The notes beneath the pieces are model-generated. The model did not search any database. It was not told the DNA's origin and was given only the letters and a program-made list of their open reading frames with translations. A DNA stretch of 64,000 nt from Planococcus antarcticus DSM 14505 (GTDB taxonomy: Bacteria > Bacillota > Bacilli > Bacillales_A > Planococcaceae): positions 186,001-250,000 of the forward strand of contig NZ_CP016534.2 in NCBI RefSeq assembly GCF_001687565.2, read 5' to 3'. Position 1 is the first letter of the stretch; the number at the start of each line of letters is the position of its first letter. Both the position numbers and the translations under genes were made by a program. This document shows positions 61,375 through 64,000 of this stretch, piece after piece.

Positions 61375-62166
61375 TTAAATTACACTGATTTCTTCGGTTT
61401 TCAAATCTGTGATGAACATATGACCAGGAGCATGGGTGATCATGATTTCTGGTTTGACATGCATGGCAATTGCCTGTGGCGTGACGCCGCAAGCCCAAAA
61501 AACGGGAACTTCGCCTTCTTTGATGGTCACCCGGTCTCCAAAATCAGGTTGGCTTAAATTGTGGATGCCAATACCCTCGGGGTTGCCGATATGCACCGGA
61601 GCTCCGTGGACGCTTGGAAAACGGCTCGTCACCTGTATGGCGCGGATAACGTCTTTTTCTGGCATTGGCCGCATGCTGACTACGGTGGGACCTTCAAAGC
61701 GCCCTGCTTTTACTGCAGGTATTGAAGTCTTGTACATTGGGACATTGCAATGCTCTTCATTATGGCGGATGGGAATGGCGTTATTGCTCAGTGCTTCTTC
61801 AAACGTAAAGCTGCAGCCAATCAAAAAACCGACCATGTCATCTGTCCATAAATCGTTAATCTGATTCCTTTCTTCCGTCAATATGCCATTCCGAAACACA
61901 CGATATTTAGGGAGGTCGGTGCGCAGGTCTGCGGTTGGTGCCGATAGAGCCGGTGCAAACGAGCCAGCTTCTGTGACATCGATCAACGGACAGAATTTCG
62001 GATTGCGCTGACAAAAAAGAAGAAATTCAAACGCCATCTCTTTCGGCAGTACAGCAAGATTAGCCTGAATAAAGCCATTGGCCAAGCCTGAAGTTGGCTT
62101 CTGCCAATCGCCGTGCCGGATTAGCTCCCGGATTGCATTGGGAGATTGCAGGGCAGTAGTATCCAT
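61375..62166 (-). CDS. ycsI: Putative hydro-lyase, DUF1445 / YcsI family
   Basis: 263 residues: IRHGDWQKPTSGLANGFIQANLAVLPKEMAFEFLLFCQRNPK, DLPKYRVFRNG, FLIGCSFTFEEAL and VFWACGVTPQAIAM are conserved in the DUF1445 family, related to D-glutamate cyclases. AAGGAGTGAAG precedes ATG. It is the third gene of a minus-strand unit with an NRAMP-like transporter and pxpA; 5-oxoproline metabolism is the likely link. Confidence 0.9.
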   Translation of the reverse strand: MDTTALQSPNAIRELIRHGDWQKPTSGLANGFIQANLAVLPKEMAFEFLLFCQRNPKFCPLIDVTEAGSFAPALSAPTADLRTDLPKYRVFRNGILTEERNQINDLWTDDMVGFLIGCSFTFEEALSNNAIPIRHNEEHCNVPMYKTSIPAVKAGRFEGPTVVSMRPMPEKDVIRAIQVTSRFPSVHGAPVHIGNPEGIGIHNLSQPDFGDRVTIKEGEVPVFWACGVTPQAIAMHVKPEIMITHAPGHMFITDLKTEEISVI

Positions 62167-62179
62167 TTAACTTCACTCC

Positions 62180-63385
62180 TTATTCGAATAATGCCGGAAT
62201 TCCGTTCATCAACGTATAAATCCCCATCCATGACATAGCAACCACGATGATGACGCCAAAAATAGTCATCCACAAAGGGTGCTTGTAGTCGCCGACGATT
62301 TTCACTTTATGCGCAGCGATCAGCATAACGCCGAGTGCAATCGGTAGGATTAAGCCGTTCACTGATCCGACAAGTATCAATATCAGCACAGGCTGGCCAA
62401 TGATGACAAAAACGGATGTTGAGATGACGATAAAGCTGATAATCAGCAAGCGGTTGTATTTTTCAAGAACCGGGCTGAAGGAGCGGATGAACGAAACGGA
62501 CGTGTAGGCTGCACCGACAACAGACGTTACAGCGGCTGCCCACATTACGATACCAAAAATTTTATAGCCGACGTTGCCGGCAGCCAATTGGAAGACGGAA
62601 GCGGGCGGATTGGCCGGGTCCAGAGCAATTCCTTGGGAAACGACACCCAGAACCGCGAGAAACAGAATAATGCGCATGAGTGATGCAATTCCGATGGCGT
62701 AAATCGAGCTTTTTGTTACTTCCGGTAAGGCCTCTCTGCCTGTTAGCCCTGCGTCGATCAGGCGGTGTCCGCCAGCAAAGGTTATATATCCGCCGACCGT
62801 CCCGCCAACTAGTGTGACAATAGCAAAGATATTAATGGTATCCGGCACGAATGTTTTCGCAATCGCTTCACCAACAGGAGGCTGGGCAGTAATCATGACG
62901 TATATTGTCAATCCGATCATAACAAAGCCGAGAATTTGCGCGAAACGGTCCATCGCTCGTCCGGCTTCTTTAACAATGAATATGCCGATGGCGAGCAAGC
63001 CGCTTAAAATAGCTCCGATTTTCGGATCGATTCCGAACAGTACATTTGTACCGAGCCCTGCACCGCCAATGTTACCGATATTAAAAGCAAGACCGCCCAT
63101 GACTACTAAAAAGGCGAGGAAATAACCCAGGCCCGGCAGGACATCATTGGCAATATCCTGGGCACGTTTGCCGGATACTGCAATGATGCGCCAAATGTTC
63201 GTTTGGGCACCGATATCAATGATAATGGAGATTAAAATCACAAAGCCGAAGGAAGCCAATAAGGTTTCCGTGAAAACCGTTGTTTGTGTTAAAAATCCAG
63301 GTCCGATAGCTGAGGTGGCCATCAGGAAGGCAGCTCCAAGCAGGACGCTGTGGTTGGTGTTTTTCATCTTTTTCGCATTCTTCAT
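62180..63385 (-). CDS. ycsG: NRAMP-family transporter (YcsG-like)
   Basis: 401 residues, about eleven TM helices, with the NRAMP-type first helix ATSAIGPGFLTQTTVFT and later ITFAGGHRLIDAGLTG. The metal-binding DPGN of true NRAMP is GPGF here, so metal transport is doubtful. Genomic coupling with ycsI and pxpA suggests transport of an organic substrate. ATG 63385 follows AAGGAGGG. Confidence 0.85.
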   Translation of the reverse strand: MKNAKKMKNTNHSVLLGAAFLMATSAIGPGFLTQTTVFTETLLASFGFVILISIIIDIGAQTNIWRIIAVSGKRAQDIANDVLPGLGYFLAFLVVMGGLAFNIGNIGGAGLGTNVLFGIDPKIGAILSGLLAIGIFIVKEAGRAMDRFAQILGFVMIGLTIYVMITAQPPVGEAIAKTFVPDTINIFAIVTLVGGTVGGYITFAGGHRLIDAGLTGREALPEVTKSSIYAIGIASLMRIILFLAVLGVVSQGIALDPANPPASVFQLAAGNVGYKIFGIVMWAAAVTSVVGAAYTSVSFIRSFSPVLEKYNRLLIISFIVISTSVFVIIGQPVLILILVGSVNGLILPIALGVMLIAAHKVKIVGDYKHPLWMTIFGVIIVVAMSWMGIYTLMNGIPALFE

Positions 63386-63406
63386 TAAAACCCTCCTTGG
63401 CATGTG

Positions 63407-64000
63407 TTAGACGAATTCGCCTACTTTGATAATACCGATATCGGCTCCTTGCAACGATTTTGAAATCTGGATGGCAAAATCAAGTGCATGGACGCCATCT
63501 CCGTGGATACAGACGGTTTCTGCCTGCAGCTGTGCATCTCCGTTTTCAACAGTAGCTACTTTGTTTTCCTTGACCATGCGAATAACTTGGTCGATGGCGA
63601 TTCGGGAATCGGTGATCAATGCATTGCTTTGGGTCCGTGGCGTCAATGAGCCGTCTTTTTGATAGGTCCGGTCAGAAAATACTTCATTGGCTGTCCGCAG
63701 TCCTATTTTCTCTCCTGCTTTGATAATTTCACTGCCTGACAGTCCAAACAGGACCAACTCTGGGTCGATTCTATAGATGGCTTCCGCAATGGCTTCTGAT
63801 AAGGCTACATTTTTGACTGCCATATTGTAGAGAGCACCGTGTGCTTTAACATGTTGCAAGTGTCCGCCTTCAGCTTTAACAAAGCCTGATAAAGCGCCGA
63901 TCTGATAAACGACCAAATCATAGGCTTCTTGAGGAGACAAGGCGATGTTGCGGCGACCAAAGCCTACTAAGTCCTGTAGCCCCGGATGAGCCCCAATACC
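63407..64000 (-). CDS. pxpA: 5-oxoprolinase subunit A (LamB/YcsF family), C-terminal part
   Basis: 198 residues to the window edge; the 5' end lies outside. Features: [81 protein letters not shown] and [10 protein letters not shown]. PxpA acts with PxpB/PxpC in ATP-dependent opening of 5-oxoproline to glutamate. Those subunits are not in the window. The ycsF-ycsG-ycsI order matches B. subtilis. Confidence 0.93.
   Translation of the reverse strand, partial: GIGAHPGLQDLVGFGRRNIALSPQEAYDLVVYQIGALSGFVKAEGGHLQHVKAHGALYNMAVKNVALSEAIAEAIYRIDPELVLFGLSGSEIIKAGEKIGLRTANEVFSDRTYQKDGSLTPRTQSNALITDSRIAIDQVIRMVKENKVATVENGDAQLQAETVCIHGDGVHALDFAIQISKSLQGADIGIIKVGEFV

Noticed and set aside
1..64000. tRNA, rRNA, prophage or conjugative elements
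   Set aside because: No cloverleaf, rRNA core, integrase, phage structural or transfer genes were seen.

Overview
The window comes from a motile, Gram-positive member of the Bacillales, most likely a Planococcaceae genus such as Planococcus; the genus is inferred, not proven. The evidence is glmM-glmS with a glmS ribozyme, a B. subtilis-style flagellar gene order (fliW-csrA-hag, yvyF-flgM-flgN-flgK-flgL, flhO-flhP, flgB through sigD with swrD and a swrB-like gene), sigma-D promoters, FliY, class-specific small genes (yjfB, yaaR, ycsF/G/I) and strong AGGAGG-type ribosome binding sites. GC-rich dispersed palindromic repeats sit in several intergenic gaps.

Layout. 1-3.6 kb: the 3' part of glmM, then glmS behind a sigma-A promoter and glmS ribozyme. 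3.6-12.2 kb: signalling genes (PAS-GGDEF-EAL protein, frameshifted RsbR-like STAS protein, SRPBCC protein, and an operon of GAF-HD-GYP, DUF3307 and class III adenylate cyclase). 12.2-25.4 kb: late flagellar genes (fliW, csrA, flagellin, yjfB, a glucosaminidase, flaG-fliD-fliT-like-fliS, motA-motB-fliL, yvyF-flgM-flgN-flgK-flgL). 25.8-27.5 kb: flhO-flhP on the minus strand. 27.7-49.2 kb: the large flagellar operon flgB...sigD-swrB-like-yaaR-pilZ behind a c-di-GMP-I riboswitch. 49.3-51.3 kb: NAT-like, HAD and unknown genes. 51.5-55.2 kb: a polar amino-acid ABC transporter with a lysine-6-dehydrogenase-like enzyme. 55.3-61.4 kb: Nudix, DUF3899 and oppABCD. 61.4-64 kb: ycsI, an NRAMP-like transporter and pxpA (ycsF), minus strand, cut by the window end.

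The most striking feature is the flagellin gene. Read straight through it stops early (DVDYAEAA-stop at 14242), but two ORF-less group I introns (14225-14584 and 14654-15024) can be recognised from paired P/Q/R/S core elements, P1 helices with a U.G at the splice site, and P9 hairpins with GAAA loops. Removing both gives a normal 380-residue flagellin. The first 45 nt of intron 2 encode a second, complete flagellin C-terminus (QANQMNQSVLQLLR-stop). It parallels the one in exon 3 (QANQAPQQVLQLLR-stop) but mostly uses different synonymous codons. Splicing of intron 1 would therefore decide whether functional flagellin is made, and splicing of intron 2 only which tail it carries.

Regulatory themes: c-di-GMP is represented by a turnover protein, an HD-GYP phosphodiesterase, a PilZ receptor and the riboswitch before flgB. 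Three classes of structured RNA occur in one window (glmS ribozyme, group I introns, c-di-GMP-I aptamer). The flagellar operon lacks every che gene normally embedded in the B. subtilis fla/che operon (cheY, cheB, cheA, cheW, cheC, cheD), although FliM and FliY keep CheY-binding-type N-termini.
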